A stretch of DNA of 64,000 bases from Eutreptiella sp. 'Long Island Sound 2002' (taxonomy: Eukaryota > Euglenozoa > Euglenophyceae > Eutreptiales > Eutreptiaceae). Location: assembly GCA_964036045.1 (NCBI GenBank), contig OZ038402.1, positions 2,061,257 to 2,125,256 of the forward strand, given 5' to 3'. This document shows positions 20,711-29,905 of the stretch, piece by piece. Numbering within the stretch: the stretch's first letter is position 1; each line of letters opens with the position of its first letter. The position numbers and the translations under genes were made by a program. Below the pieces are notes generated by a model. That model saw only the letters and a program-made list of their open reading frames with translations, was not told the DNA's origin and did not search any database.

Positions 20711-20762
20711 AGGGGGCGCACCGTGCGCTGTGCCCGCGCTGTGCGAAAATGCCCCCATATCC
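20711..20762 (+). repeat. Short dispersed repeat, inverted copy at 36130-36172
   Basis: The core GCACCGTGCGCTGTGCCCGC followed by GCTGTGCGAAAA occurs here on plus and at about 36165-36133 on minus, both followed or preceded by CCCCATATC. Related fragments (TTTCGCACAGCGC) lie at about 35970. The family is unknown. Confidence 0.55.
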
Positions 20763-20825
20763 CCCCCGCGCACGGAATACCCCCCCCCCCCCGGGGAGTG
20801 GAACAATCCGGACTGACGGTCCACG

Positions 20826-20930
20826 GCGGGGGCATTCAGTCTGTCAGAGCCGACCTTGATCCCCCTGGGGCCTTGAACCCAAGGTCCCGCATACGCGCGA
20901 ACGTGTGTGGCCTACCGGCCAGCAGGCGCA
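20826..20930 (-). repeat. tRNA-like SINE head with shared flank
   Basis: The minus strand carries an A-box-like GCTGGCCGGTAGGCC (20922-20908) and a B-box GGGTTCAAGGCC (20880-20869). Just below it lies the motif GGCGGGGGCATTCAGTCTGT (20826-20845), which recurs at 21972-22000 and, inverted, at 42740-42775. That recurrence supports a dispersed family rather than an isolated tRNA. No tRNA cloverleaf can be completed by eye. Confidence 0.45.
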
Positions 20931-21285
20931 GCACAGAGGGCGGGGCTGGCCCCTGACCTGGGGGCACGCATCACCCATTGGAGCCCAGACCCCCGTTGGG
21001 TCAGCCGAAGAGGGTCGAGGGATGGGCATGAGCTCACAAGTCGCCCTGCGGGAGTGCCGAGCATTGGCACTGTGGACCGGAGGCGATGCAAGGCGCGAGG
21101 CAGGCGCAGCCGGAGCCTAAAGCGGACGTTGCGACCGGGACCGGCGGAGGCCCTCGGGACCCGGATTGTGTGGCGGCAACAAGTGAAACTTACCGAAGGA
21201 CGGACTGACCGGGGCCATTCTTGGAACACAGTTTTGTGGGTTCTGGACCCCCATGCCCCCCCCTCACTAACTCCCCCTAACTCAA

Positions 21286-21350
21286 CCGGGCTAAGCGTAG
21301 GTCTCGCAACCGAAAGGTCCTGGGATCGATCCCCGGATCGGGCATGTCTG
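21286..21350 (+). repeat. tRNA-like SINE head
   Basis: The plus strand reads GGGCTAAGCGTAGGTCTCGC (A-box region), then AACCGAAAGGTCCTGGG and a B-box-like GGGATCGATCCCC. The arrangement of boxes and an anticodon-arm-like AACCGAAAGGTC resembles a tRNA, but the acceptor stem does not pair. It is probably a tRNA-derived SINE or tRNA pseudogene. Confidence 0.5.
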
Positions 21351-22204
21351 GAGGCGGGCGGTGGCAGCCATGCGTCAAGGGCATCCTTCCGGGGGAAATT
21401 GCCAAATTGAGTAGGCCGGGGGAAATTGCCAAATTGAGTAGGCCGTGGAGGCCGCCTCACTGGCGCGAGCACCACCAGCTGTGAAAGCCCCAATACACAC
21501 ACAACAACACACAGGGCAACATGGCGATGATGGGCTCGCTGAACTAATACCGTGGAGTTGGCCCGGCGGAAGCCACGGAGCTACCACCCCACTTCCAAGG
21601 TGGTCCTGGGGCAGCGAGCTAGGTTCTGGCCTAAGTGCATATCACACTGGTCGAGGGGCAATACAGGGACGCACCCCTGGCCTGCACCATGGGCCTGCTA
21701 TAATGGGGAGCGACCCGACCCGAGGACGCCAGTGTGGCCATACAGGCTCAACCGGGAGACCTGGTAAAAAAATGGTGAAACCCCCCCCCCCCACACACAC
21801 ACACCGTCTCCTGCTGCAGTGCAGCAAGTCAAAACAATGTACCGAGTTTCATAGCGATGACTGTATGCCTTTGTCACGGGGGTATATGCGAGCTCAGTAT
21901 CCATTGCTCATGGCCTTACCTTCTCCTCCGTATCATAACACACATCATTGGACTAAAGCCTGAAAGTGCTGATGGCGGGGGCATTCAGTCAATCAGAAAC
22001 GACCAATCCTTTGTTGTTCATTTCCGCTCCGGGTCAGACAGGGTCATGCGCTGTTTCTGCATCGGGTTCCGGATCCGGTGGCTCGAGTGGCCCTTGCCAC
22101 TTCCGCTTGCCCCGTCTTCTGTCCAACAGCAACTCCTCTTCACTATTAGTTGGCTGGCAACCAGCCGCAATGTGGCTGTTGGGTATCTGAAGGCGTTTGT
22201 TTTG

Positions 22205-22480
22205 GGTAACCGATGGCGGTTGGTGGGTAACTAGTCACAGTTGGTGGGTAACCGATGGCAGTTGAAGGGTAACCAATGGCAGTTGAAGGGTAACCGATGG
22301 CAGTTGGTGGGTAACCGATGGCAGTTGGTGGGTAATTGATGGCGGTTGGTGGGTAATAAGCGCTGGCAGTTGGCGGATGAATGATGGCCATTGCTGGGTA
22401 ACGAATATACCGGCGGGGGACACTCATGGCAGTTGGTGGGTAGCTGATGGCAACTGGCGGGCAACGGAGGCAATTGGCGG
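22205..22480 (+). repeat. About 20-bp minisatellite, GTTGGTGGGTAACCGATGGC type
   Basis: About twelve imperfect repeats of GTTGGTGGGTAACCGATGGC run head to tail. The same unit forms a second array at 24450-24590. The core GTTGG.GG relates it to the GTTGGCGG arrays at 15.1, 26.5 and 33.0 kb. Confidence 0.85.
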
Positions 22481-22709
22481 ACAAGGGCTATGCTCGGGGG
22501 GTGTCGCGAGAAGACACCGGCCCCAGTTTACCGCCAAAGGACAAGGAGCTGAAAGTGGGTGGCAGGACGGCCACCAATATCCCTGCAATACCATCCCCGA
22601 CCTGGAATCGCAGGCAAAACTTGATCTTCGCGGACCACCAGAAAACGGATCCGCCAAATTTCGATGGTTCTAAACTTGCGGAAACAACACCCACTGCCAT
22701 GATGAGCTG

Positions 22710-22820
22710 CCGGAGCTTGCTCATTAGAAATCACTCAAGAAATCTCTCGGAATCAAGGATCAGAGCTGTCCAGTGCTACGATTGTCCCACAAGACGGGGT
22801 GGTAGCGGACATTACAAGTA
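22710..22820 (+). repeat. Dispersed repeat with a conserved reading frame, copy 1
   Basis: The segment ...CTCGGAATCAAGGATCAG.. reads RAVQCYDCP in one frame. Related copies lie at 24207-24300 (TAVQFCDCP), 33694-33782 (FRAAQCYGDP) and 40680-40800 (FRAAQFYDDP, followed by GGSDSDTSWGVAGSET). The nucleotide flank GTA.TC.AGA.AA.....CGGAATCAA is shared. It looks like part of a transposon protein, family unknown. Confidence 0.5.
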
Positions 22821-22824
22821 GTAA

Positions 22825-23380
22825 GGACCTGCTGTACCCGATACCAGGAAATGCAGCAGGAACTGTCACGCCCGAAGGCATCCCAGTGTGCTACTGGAGC
22901 ACAACACCAACTGGAAGGCTGGGTAAATAGCAGTGGTGTGCGGGAACAACACCCACTGTTGCTGTGACAAGGGCGTTGCTCTCGCGAACGGGGGTATGAT
23001 AAATCACGCCAGCACCCGGTGAATCACGTGGAACAGCAAGACACAAGGAGCGCCCGGGCTCAGGGGGCACAGCAGTGCGACCGAGACGTCGTGCCGTTGA
23101 TGGAGCCACGGCCCATGAGGCGCTGGGCTGTGAATCCCATCAAAAGCAAATAGAAGGGGGGCTGCAGTCCCGGGCACAACGCTGTCCTGAGCGGCAGCGC
23201 CTCTTTATGCCCTCCCCCCAACTGCACCCACCTCACAAAACATGCGTTTGTGCAGTCGCGACCATGACACCCCCCGTCACACAGGGTCACTGTGCATGAA
23301 CAAGGCTGTGGGGGGGGGGGGGCACGGCAAGCGTTGAGCATGTGCACAGCCCCCCCCCCCCCCCGAACACTTTACCATCC
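22825..23380. other. No gene seen
   Basis: This intergenic sequence contains poly-G near 23306 and poly-C near 23351 but no supported frame. Confidence 0.55.
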
Positions 23381-23384
23381 CCCC

Positions 23385-24133
23385 CTTGTACAAGAAACAC
23401 CTCCACGCGACGGTTCCCTCGCCCCCCTCCCCTCCCGCTTACTGTGCAAGGGACGCGCGACACACAGCAAGACAGGCAAATAACAGGGCATATGAACCAC
23501 TGAACGGCCTGAAAAAGGATTGTTGACATGCATGCTTAGGTCCACTGAGACACATGCTCTGTGTACCACTTTCTTTGGTGAGAGTACTTGTCTTTGAAGA
23601 GCTGCACATGCTCAACAGGGGCCACAGGGATGGGCTCTCCAGCTGCAGGCTTGGCAGCCACCTTGGCTGCAGGTTTGGCAGCTGCTTTGCCTGCAGACCT
23701 TTTTGGACCAGGTTTCGCAGCCTTGGCAGCCGGCTTGGCAGGGGGTTCCAACCCCTCTGGCAGGTTTTCTGGCTTAGGAATGTCGCGCGCGAAATACAAT
23801 TTCCCATTGGCAAAAACATTTGCCAACCCCCATACTCCATGTGCACTCTTTGCCCACACAATCTCAGTGTCTGATCCACTGTCTTCTTCAACATTACTTG
23901 GCAAACCACTGTCAACAGAAGTCAATGATGACACATCAGAATACAGGGTCCAGCACAGTGCCTTGGATCCAAGAACTATGAAGAACACAACAATGCCCAA
24001 ATGCTACTACCTTGTCCAACCAACAAACACACGGGAGAAGCTCAATGTCGAAATTGTCTGTAAATTTGGGAAAGTGAAAGTGATGGTTCCCTCGCCCCCC
24101 CACTTACTATGCAAGGGCGTTTCTTGTACAAGG
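23385..24133 (-). mobile_element. Small inverted-repeat transposon-like element, best copy
   Basis: Outer inverted repeats CCTTGTACAAGAAAC (23385-23399) and GTTTCTTGTACAAGG (24119-24133) bound the element. Inside them the direct motif GGTTCCCTCGCCCCC with CTTACT.TGCAAGGG occurs at each end (23412-23452 and 24085-24117). It encloses one minus-strand frame (23536-24000). Two diverged copies lie at 15321-16005 and 25558-25809. The length and structure resemble a MITE or a short non-autonomous DNA transposon; no transposase domain is recognisable and I did not identify a target-site duplication. Confidence 0.55.
23536..24000 (-). CDS. Unknown 154-residue protein of the 23.4-kb element
   Basis: The ORF begins with a hydrophobic segment (MGIVVFFIVLGSKALCW) and an acidic Ser region (VEEDSGSDTEIVW). 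It then has a compact block (AKSAHGVWGLANVFANGKLY), a Lys/Ala/Pro linker with KPAAKAAKPGPKR repeats, and a C-terminal block (KDKYSHQRKWYTEHVSQW). The C-terminal block is conserved in the decayed copy near 15.6 kb, which suggests coding constraint in the past. I do not recognise the family. The Lys/Ala linker resembles histone-H1-like tails but that may be composition only. Confidence 0.4.
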   Translation of the reverse strand: MGIVVFFIVLGSKALCWTLYSDVSSLTSVDSGLPSNVEEDSGSDTEIVWAKSAHGVWGLANVFANGKLYFARDIPKPENLPEGLEPPAKPAAKAAKPGPKRSAGKAAAKPAAKVAAKPAAGEPIPVAPVEHVQLFKDKYSHQRKWYTEHVSQWT

Positions 24134-24589
24134 TAACACAGAACATTCGGTTGCGCTTTTGTTTTTTTTGGGGGCGGGGGTCCAGGCCGAGAACCCATGG
24201 CGAGGCCAGCTCACCGTGCGGTACTCAAGAGAACTCCGGAAATCAAAACTCACGGCCGTCCAGTTCTGCGATTGCCCCGCGGATGACTGTGGCAGCCAAC
24301 GCAACACGCAGGGGGAGGGGGAGCTGACAATGGTCCCTGCAAAGGGGTGGCGTGGGCAAAGCGGTGGTTAACTGAACGGGGCCAATCCGTGGGCCACGCA
24401 CCTGAAGTACCCGGGAACAACACGGCACACAGTGCCCAATGTGCAGGCCAGTGGGTAACCGATGGCGGTTGGAGGGTAATCGATGGCAGTTGGTCGGTAA
24501 CTGATGGCAGTTGGTGGGTAACTGATGGGTGATAAGTGATGGCAGTTGGCGGATGACTGATGGGTAACATTGCTGGGTAACAAGTGGGC

Positions 24590-25020
24590 CCCGGCTTTCT
24601 GCCGTGCGAGCGAAACACAGACTGCGGACCGTGCAACCGTGGCGGTTGGGGGGCGGTTACTGTCGGTTACAAATTCCAGTGACGCTGGCAGTTGCCGTCA
24701 GGGAGGCAGTGGCTGGACATAGGCTGGGGGCCCCGGAGTGGAGGTGGCGGGGGTGGGGGTTGGGGCTCCCTCCCCCTCCCAATACATCCCTGACACAGGT
24801 GGCCCCAGAAATCAGTGGGAAGGAGAGGCCTGAGGGCGCGCCCGCGCCATCCCTTTGGACAAACAACAACTCCGGCGGTAGTAGAGGGCGGGGGATGTGC
24901 CACAACCCCGGGTAACCCCCCTGCCGCCCACAACGTGGCACACAAGTGCCCAACTTGCAGGCCGGGCCCCGGCGTTCTGCCGCATGAGCGGGACACAGAC
25001 GGCGGACCGTGCACCGCGGC
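24590..25020 (+). repeat. Diverged duplication of a 60-bp motif
   Basis: The stretch GGGCCCCGGCTTTCTGCCGT..GCGA.C..AACACAGAC.GCGGACCGTGCA occurs at about 24590-24640 and again at about 24960-25015. The left flank GGCAGTGGCTGGACATAGGC (24706) is matched at 31955-31980. No gene is supported between them. Confidence 0.55.
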
Positions 25021-25283
25021 GGACCAACTCAGTAAGCACAGCCCCAACACGGGACCACCCCTTTGGGCGCTGTGCCGCCCCCTCGTCCCGTGCGAGCACA
25101 CCACTGCAGTCCCACAATGCGACGGAAACAACACGAAATGCTGTAAGGCATCCACTGCAGCAGGTTGGACGCGGATTGATCTGCCCGCGGCGCAATCCGA
25201 TACATCTCTGCTCTCCGCTCCCTGGTGCGGGAGAGCCCTCATCACCGTCATGTGCCTTCGGCAACAATGACCCCGGACACTTT

Positions 25284-25348
25284 GTCAATGATCCTGCTGC
25301 AGGTTCACCTACAGCAACCTTGTTACAACTGGTGCTTCCTCTGGCAAC
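25284..25348 (-). rRNA. Fragment of the 3' end of SSU (18S-type) rRNA, diverged
   Basis: The minus strand reads CAGAGGAAGCACCAGTTGTA, then ACAAGGTTGCTGTAGGTGAA, then CCTGCAGCAGGATCATT. These are the last 55-60 bases of a eukaryotic SSU rRNA: the 3' side of the helix 44 base, helix 45 and the tail. Helix 45 differs from the usual TTTCCGTAGG/CCTGCGGAAG form, but both sides changed together (TGCTGTAGG pairs with CCTGCAGCA), so it derives from a functional variant. I cannot trace the SSU upstream of 25348, and no ITS or 5.8S is evident below 25284. It is a truncated relic, not an rDNA unit. Confidence 0.65.
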
Positions 25349-25557
25349 AGAACATCGCGCCAATTCCATGACAAGACATTGATGTGCACGGGTGCCAATC
25401 AGCTTGAGTTGAGTTGCCGAGGGTTTTATCATTCTGCCATCAGCAGCAACGACGGGGGACAAGGGGTTATTTCTATAGCGGGAAGCAGGACACGGTTCCA
25501 AAATTTGCGGACAGGGCCGATGTTCTCGCCAGGGGGCGGGTGTAATCCCCCCCCCCC

Positions 25558-25809
25558 CTGTCCAGTAAGCGGCTGCGCGTGACGGTTCCCTCGAGGTCAA
25601 CATCATTGACAGTCGTGGCTGAAATTGCGAAAAACTAAGTGTTCAGCATGATGCAGGGTACAGTGCAGTGCCTTCCATGCAAGAGATTTGCAGTACACAG
25701 CAATGCACCAACAACAGCACCTCGTCCAACCAGCGAACACAATATCCAGCCTTCTAACAAAATTTGGAAGATGGAAAGTGACCCCCCCCCCCCCCCCGCT
25801 TACTGGACA
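25558..25809. mobile_element. Inverted-repeat element, short copy 3
   Basis: The left end CTGTCCAGTAAGCGG (25558-25572) and right end CCGCTTACTGGACAAG (25794-25809) are inverted repeats. The interior shares ACGGTTCCCTCG, a CACAGTGCCTT block, CTCGTCCAACCA.C.AACAC and AAATTTGG.A.ATGGAAAGTGA with the elements at 15.3 and 23.4 kb. It has no coding frame. Confidence 0.5.
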
Positions 25810-25829
25810 AGGGCGGTCTCTGGCCAAGC

Positions 25830-26460
25830 CCCACAGCCCACACCAAACTCTCGGCCACAGCAAAACACTGCCAGGCAACTGATCCCCACAAAACCCCCGC
25901 ATCCCAACCGCCAACGACGTCCGCGCAGCCCTTGTACAGGACTTGCACAGGAGCTCCAGCGGCGTTGGGGTGGGGGCTGATGGGGCGACGAGGGAAGGGC
26001 AGGCCCGCGGCACCGGCCTAACGACGTCCGGCGTCGCAAAGCACTGCCGGTTGGCGGAGAGCGCTCTCCAATAAGATAACGACGCCACCTTTCGCAACCC
26101 CCGCGAGGTTCTGCGAGGGGAACGGCGACACAAGGGCCACGGGGTCCGGACTACCGGGGGGTGGTCATCGGGGTGCACGGCATTCCTGGAGGAGCGCCGC
26201 CCGCGCACCTCGCGCACGCGCGTCGATAAAGTGTCCGGGGTGCTGTGCCGGGCTGTAGGACAGCCCCAGGACTTGAAACAGAGCGACGTGGTGACGTGCA
26301 GCGGACGTGCGCATCGAGGCTCAGGGATGCAGTCAAACCGGAGGTGTCCTTAAGAGCAAAAAACAAAAAAGGCCTTTGTAATGCCAACAGAAACGGACGT
26401 TCGCGGGGTCGCTCTCCGCTTCATGGTCAAGACATGGGCAACATGCAAAACCACAAAAAC
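25830..26460. other. No gene seen
   Basis: GC-rich intergenic DNA without repeats or convincing frames. Confidence 0.5.
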
Positions 26461-26469
26461 AGTATTGAA

Positions 26470-26580
26470 CAATGGTTTGCGGTTGGTGGCGGTTGGCGGT
26501 TGACGGTTGGTGGCGGTTGGCGGTTGGCGGTTGGCGGTCACCAGAGGCTGTCCTTAAAGACTGTCCCAAACCAAAAAAAA
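26470..26580 (+). repeat. GTTGGCGG minisatellite module, copy 2 (partial)
   Basis: Tandem GTTGGCGG / GTTGGTGGCG units are followed by CTGTCCTTAAAGACTGTCCC and an A-run, a diverged form of the right flank seen at 15240 and 33106. Confidence 0.75.
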
Positions 26581-26849
26581 TCATTGGGCTTCTTGAAGAG
26601 ACCCCTGGGCCTAACCCACATGCCCCGGAGCACTGTGTGCAGCGCACGCACCGAGCGGGCGGCACCCTTCGGTGCCTCGTGCCCCTCGTGATGTGTCGCC
26701 GGCGGGTGGCTGGGCCTCCATCGGCGACGCCACAGCCGTGGGTAAAGGGCGGGTCACCGCGTGGAACGGCCGGTGTCCAGTCCATTGCGGGCCTGGGAGC
26801 CCACCGCACCCGCATTCCCTGACTCACCGCCAGAGCCTGGGAAAGCAGG

Positions 26850-27355
26850 GGGGAAGGGGGGGAAACGGGGGAAATTGGTGGGGGGGGGATGAATGGGGGA
26901 ATATAGTGTTGTAGGCAGAGACCAAATAAACAATTGTTGGGGGAAACGGGGAGAAATGAGGGGGAAATGGGGGGGAATGGGGGGGAAATGGGGGGAAATG
27001 AGGGGGAAATGGGGGGAAATGGGGGGGAAATGGGGGGGAAATGGGGGGGAAATGGGGGGAAATGGGGGGGAAATGGGGGGAAATGAGGGGGAAATGGGGG
27101 GGAATGAGGGGGAAATGGGGGGAAATGGGGGGGAAATGGGGGGAAATGGGGGGGAAACGGGGGGAAATGGGGGGGAAATGAGGGGGAAATGAGGGGGAAA
27201 TGGGGGGAAATGGGGGGGAATGGGGGGGGAATGGGGGGGAAATCAGGGAGAAATGAGGGGAGAAGGGGGGGAATGGGGGGGAAATAGGGGGAAATGGGGG
27301 GGAAATGGGGGGAAATGAGGGGGAAATGGGGAGGAAATGGGGAGGAAATGGGCGT
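26850..27355. repeat. Purine minisatellite, GGGGGAAATG type
   Basis: A 0.5-kb array of GGGGGAAATG / GGGGAAATGA units contains only G, A and T on the plus strand. Many successive G-runs of four or more could fold into G-quadruplexes. The apparent Gly/Asn/Glu/Met-rich frame across it is an artefact. Confidence 0.95.
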
Positions 27356-27359
27356 AATT

Positions 27360-28260
27360 GCCCAACGTCCCCTTCATTTGTCAGTGTCCCATTCCCCCGG
27401 TTTTGGCATCAAAACGGGTTTCGCCATCGTGGCCCTATTCACGGCCACTCGACGGCGGAACAAATGTGAAAATGCGAACTCACTGGGACGACCCATGTGC
27501 ACAGCCCCGGGTCAATGGGTCAGTGAGAGTTGGGGCGCGGGGGGGGGGGGATCCTGCTACGGTTGTCAGGCAATCTCATACCCCTCTGCACTGGTGCCCT
27601 TGAACGTCATCAGTCGGGCGAGCAGCAGCAGAAGCACCCCTTTTGGTCGACCAGACACGTGCGGTGGGACTCTGTAGGAGCCCGCCCCATCCGGTGCGGT
27701 GCGCAGGCGGCCCAGACGTGCCGCCAGCGGCAGATCAGATGTGATGAGAGAGAGCCAGGTCTTACTGAGTCGGGCACGGCGCGGCCGATTCCTACTGAGC
27801 TTCGGTGGCAAAAGGAGCGGATAATACTGAGTGGCGGGGGCGCGGGGCTGATGCGTTCCGCGCTGCCGGACAGAGGTGACATCTGAGCCGCACTCGGGCC
27901 CCGGACATGGCCCGGTCACATCCATCCGGGCCGGTGGGGGCGGGGGGTAAGAGCCAATCTGTATTCTCTATGCCAAACCCGGTTACCCCGCAAGACACAC
28001 ACTGCGTGTGGAACAGAAAACAGAACATCACGTCTGACTACAGTCAGTCAGACAAGCACAATCGGTAGCTGTCAGTCAGACATCAGCAATCAGTGTCGGG
28101 TAAAGTAACCATGCATCACCGGGGGAGGGGGGGGGGTAAAGGTAAAGGTAAAGTGCTCAGGCGCTCTCCGAACTCCAGCGTAACCATGATCCCTACCTTT
28201 CCCTCGCAGCATCCCTTCCGGCTCGTGGGGTCACAGACACCCTAGCGCCTAGGACACTGC
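27360..28260. other. Intergenic, no gene seen
   Basis: Contains poly-G near 27540 and 28127 and a short GGTAAA repeat near 28140, but no supported gene. Confidence 0.5.
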
Positions 28261-28269
28261 GTTCCGACC

Positions 28270-28337
28270 CCACCGGGATTCGAACAAAGCACCTCTAGTT
28301 CAGGCATCACGTGCATGACCGCTGAACTGCGCGACCT
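28270..28337 (-). repeat. tRNA-derived SINE head
   Basis: The minus strand carries GCGCAGTTCAGCGGTCATGC (A-box region, 28332-28313) and TGTTCGAATCCC (B-box, 28285-28274) with tRNA-like spacing. A diverged plus-strand copy at 35810-35858 shares CGGCCGTCATGCATCTGACG and CCCGAACTGGACGTGC, so this is a small family. A tRNA acceptor stem cannot be formed, so I do not call a tRNA gene. Confidence 0.55.
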
Positions 28338-28599
28338 TCTAACCGGGGGGGGGGGGGGAGGGGGTCCAGGGGGGGGGGGGCCCCTCCCTGCTGGAATGAA
28401 CCACATCGGCCAGGAATTGCGAAAATGCACCACATCAACCCATTCAGCATACACATTTGTCATAAAGTCTGAACACCGGCAATCCAATCATCTTTTTGGG
28501 TCCATACATTGTGCCCTCACCCAAACACCACCAGGCAACACAAACGGTGCGGTGCATCCCGGGGCGGGGGTGGGGGGCGGTCCGGCGCACGGCAGGCCC

Positions 28600-29905
28600 C
28601 TACTTCGGGGACCTCCCCTGCTTCTGGAGCCAGGCCTCGAACGACCGCGGCGGGGCCCCCGGGGACCCCCTCAGGCCCCCGTGCCCGGCGTTGGGGCTGT
28701 GGCTGCCCAGCGGAAGCGACACCGACGCCCCCGGGAACGCGGCCGACGGGGACCGCGGCGCGTCGAGCGCGGCGCCGCGCGGCCGGGCCGACGGGGACCC
28801 CGCGGCCCACGCCGTGCGCGTGAACAGCGGCGGCGCGTCGCCGGCGCCGGGCTCCGCCGCTCCGCTCACGGACCGGCGCCGCGCCGCCACCAGCGGCGAC
28901 CCGACGGCGAGGCCCGGGGGGCTGCCCGGGAACGCGGGCCAGCCCCCGAGCGTGACGGACGCCTGCACCCGCGCCGTGTGCCCCGCGAGGGCGCGGTGCG
29001 CCTCGCGCTCCTCCGTCTCGACCCGGAGCCGCCCGGCGGCTTCAGTGGCGGCGAGCCCCCCGAGCCCCACCCCCGGCGTCAGCGGCGTCGCGACGACCAC
29101 CGCTGCCGCGGGGCGCGGCGCCGCCGGCGGGTCCGGCAGCGCCGGCAGCGCCGGACCCGCCGCCGGCGCGCCGTCGAGGCCCCGGGCCTGCGCCGCCCGC
29201 GCGTCCGCGGCCTCTCGCGCGATCTCCTCGCGCTCCCGGGCCTCCAGCGCCATCTGCGTCCACACCGCCTCCGTCCACTTGCCCCCCGCGCCCGCGCGCC
29301 ACGCGTCGCGCTCGGCGGACGCGACCGCCTCCCGCGCGCACCCCTCCTCCCGCTGCAGCGCGGCGATCCCCAGCGCGGTCAGGCGCCGGACCACCTCCTC
29401 CTCATCCTCGGACATGCGCCGGAGCCGCAGCAGCCGCGCGCGCTGCCGGTCCCGGTGCCCGCGGGCCACGCGCTGCACGCACACCGCCGGGGCCGTCAGC
29501 ATGTCGTCCTCCCACGCCGCGCGCAGCACCATGCGCTCATCGAGCTCGGCCTGGACCACCGCGTCGCGGCGCACGAGCTCCAGCGCCAGCAGGTCCTGCC
29601 GTCGGGCTGCGGCGGCGCAGCGCGCGCGGAGGGCCGCCGCGGCGCGCAGGCGCGCGGCGCGCGCGGCGCTGGCGAGGGCGCGGCAGTGGGCCTGCAGCAC
29701 GCTGACGCGGGCGTGGGCGCGGGCCTGGGTGCGGGCGCGCGCGTCATGAGCGGCGAGTCGTGCGCGCGCGCAGCCCTGGAGGAGGGCGGCGTGTAGGGGC
29801 AGCAGGCGCCGGTGCAGGTCGTGCGACAGGGCCATGTACTCAGTGGCCTCCTGCTGCTTGAGGCGGAGAGCAGCCGTGACCTGCTCCTGCATCAGTTCGC
29901 CGAGC
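28600..29905 (-). CDS. Coiled-coil/IQ protein, last exon
   Basis: The acceptor is CTGTCTCAG at 29906, phase 2. The exon encodes about 434 residues to TAG 28602-28600. It continues the coiled coil from the two preceding exons (LGELMQEQVTAALRLKQQEA), then has Ala/Arg-rich helices, an IQ-type motif (VCVQRVARGHRDRQRARLLR, about residues 137-156 from Met 29892), an acidic helix (RMSEDEEEVVRRLTALG) and a long Pro/Ala/Gly tail with a basophilic phosphosite-like RRRSVS. The IQ motif suggests calmodulin or a light chain as partner, possibly at cytoskeleton or flagellum; that is inference. Codon third positions are extremely GC-rich, as in the other exons. The opposite strand is also open but has no domain character. 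Confidence 0.7.

Noticed and set aside
26893-27192. Gly/Glu/Met/Asn-repeat protein
   Set aside because: Translation of the GGGGGAAATG minisatellite.
28315-29796. Two long plus-strand frames opposite the IQ exon
   Set aside because: They are Arg/Ala/Ser shadows created by high third-position GC; the minus frame has coiled coil, IQ motif and matching splice phases.
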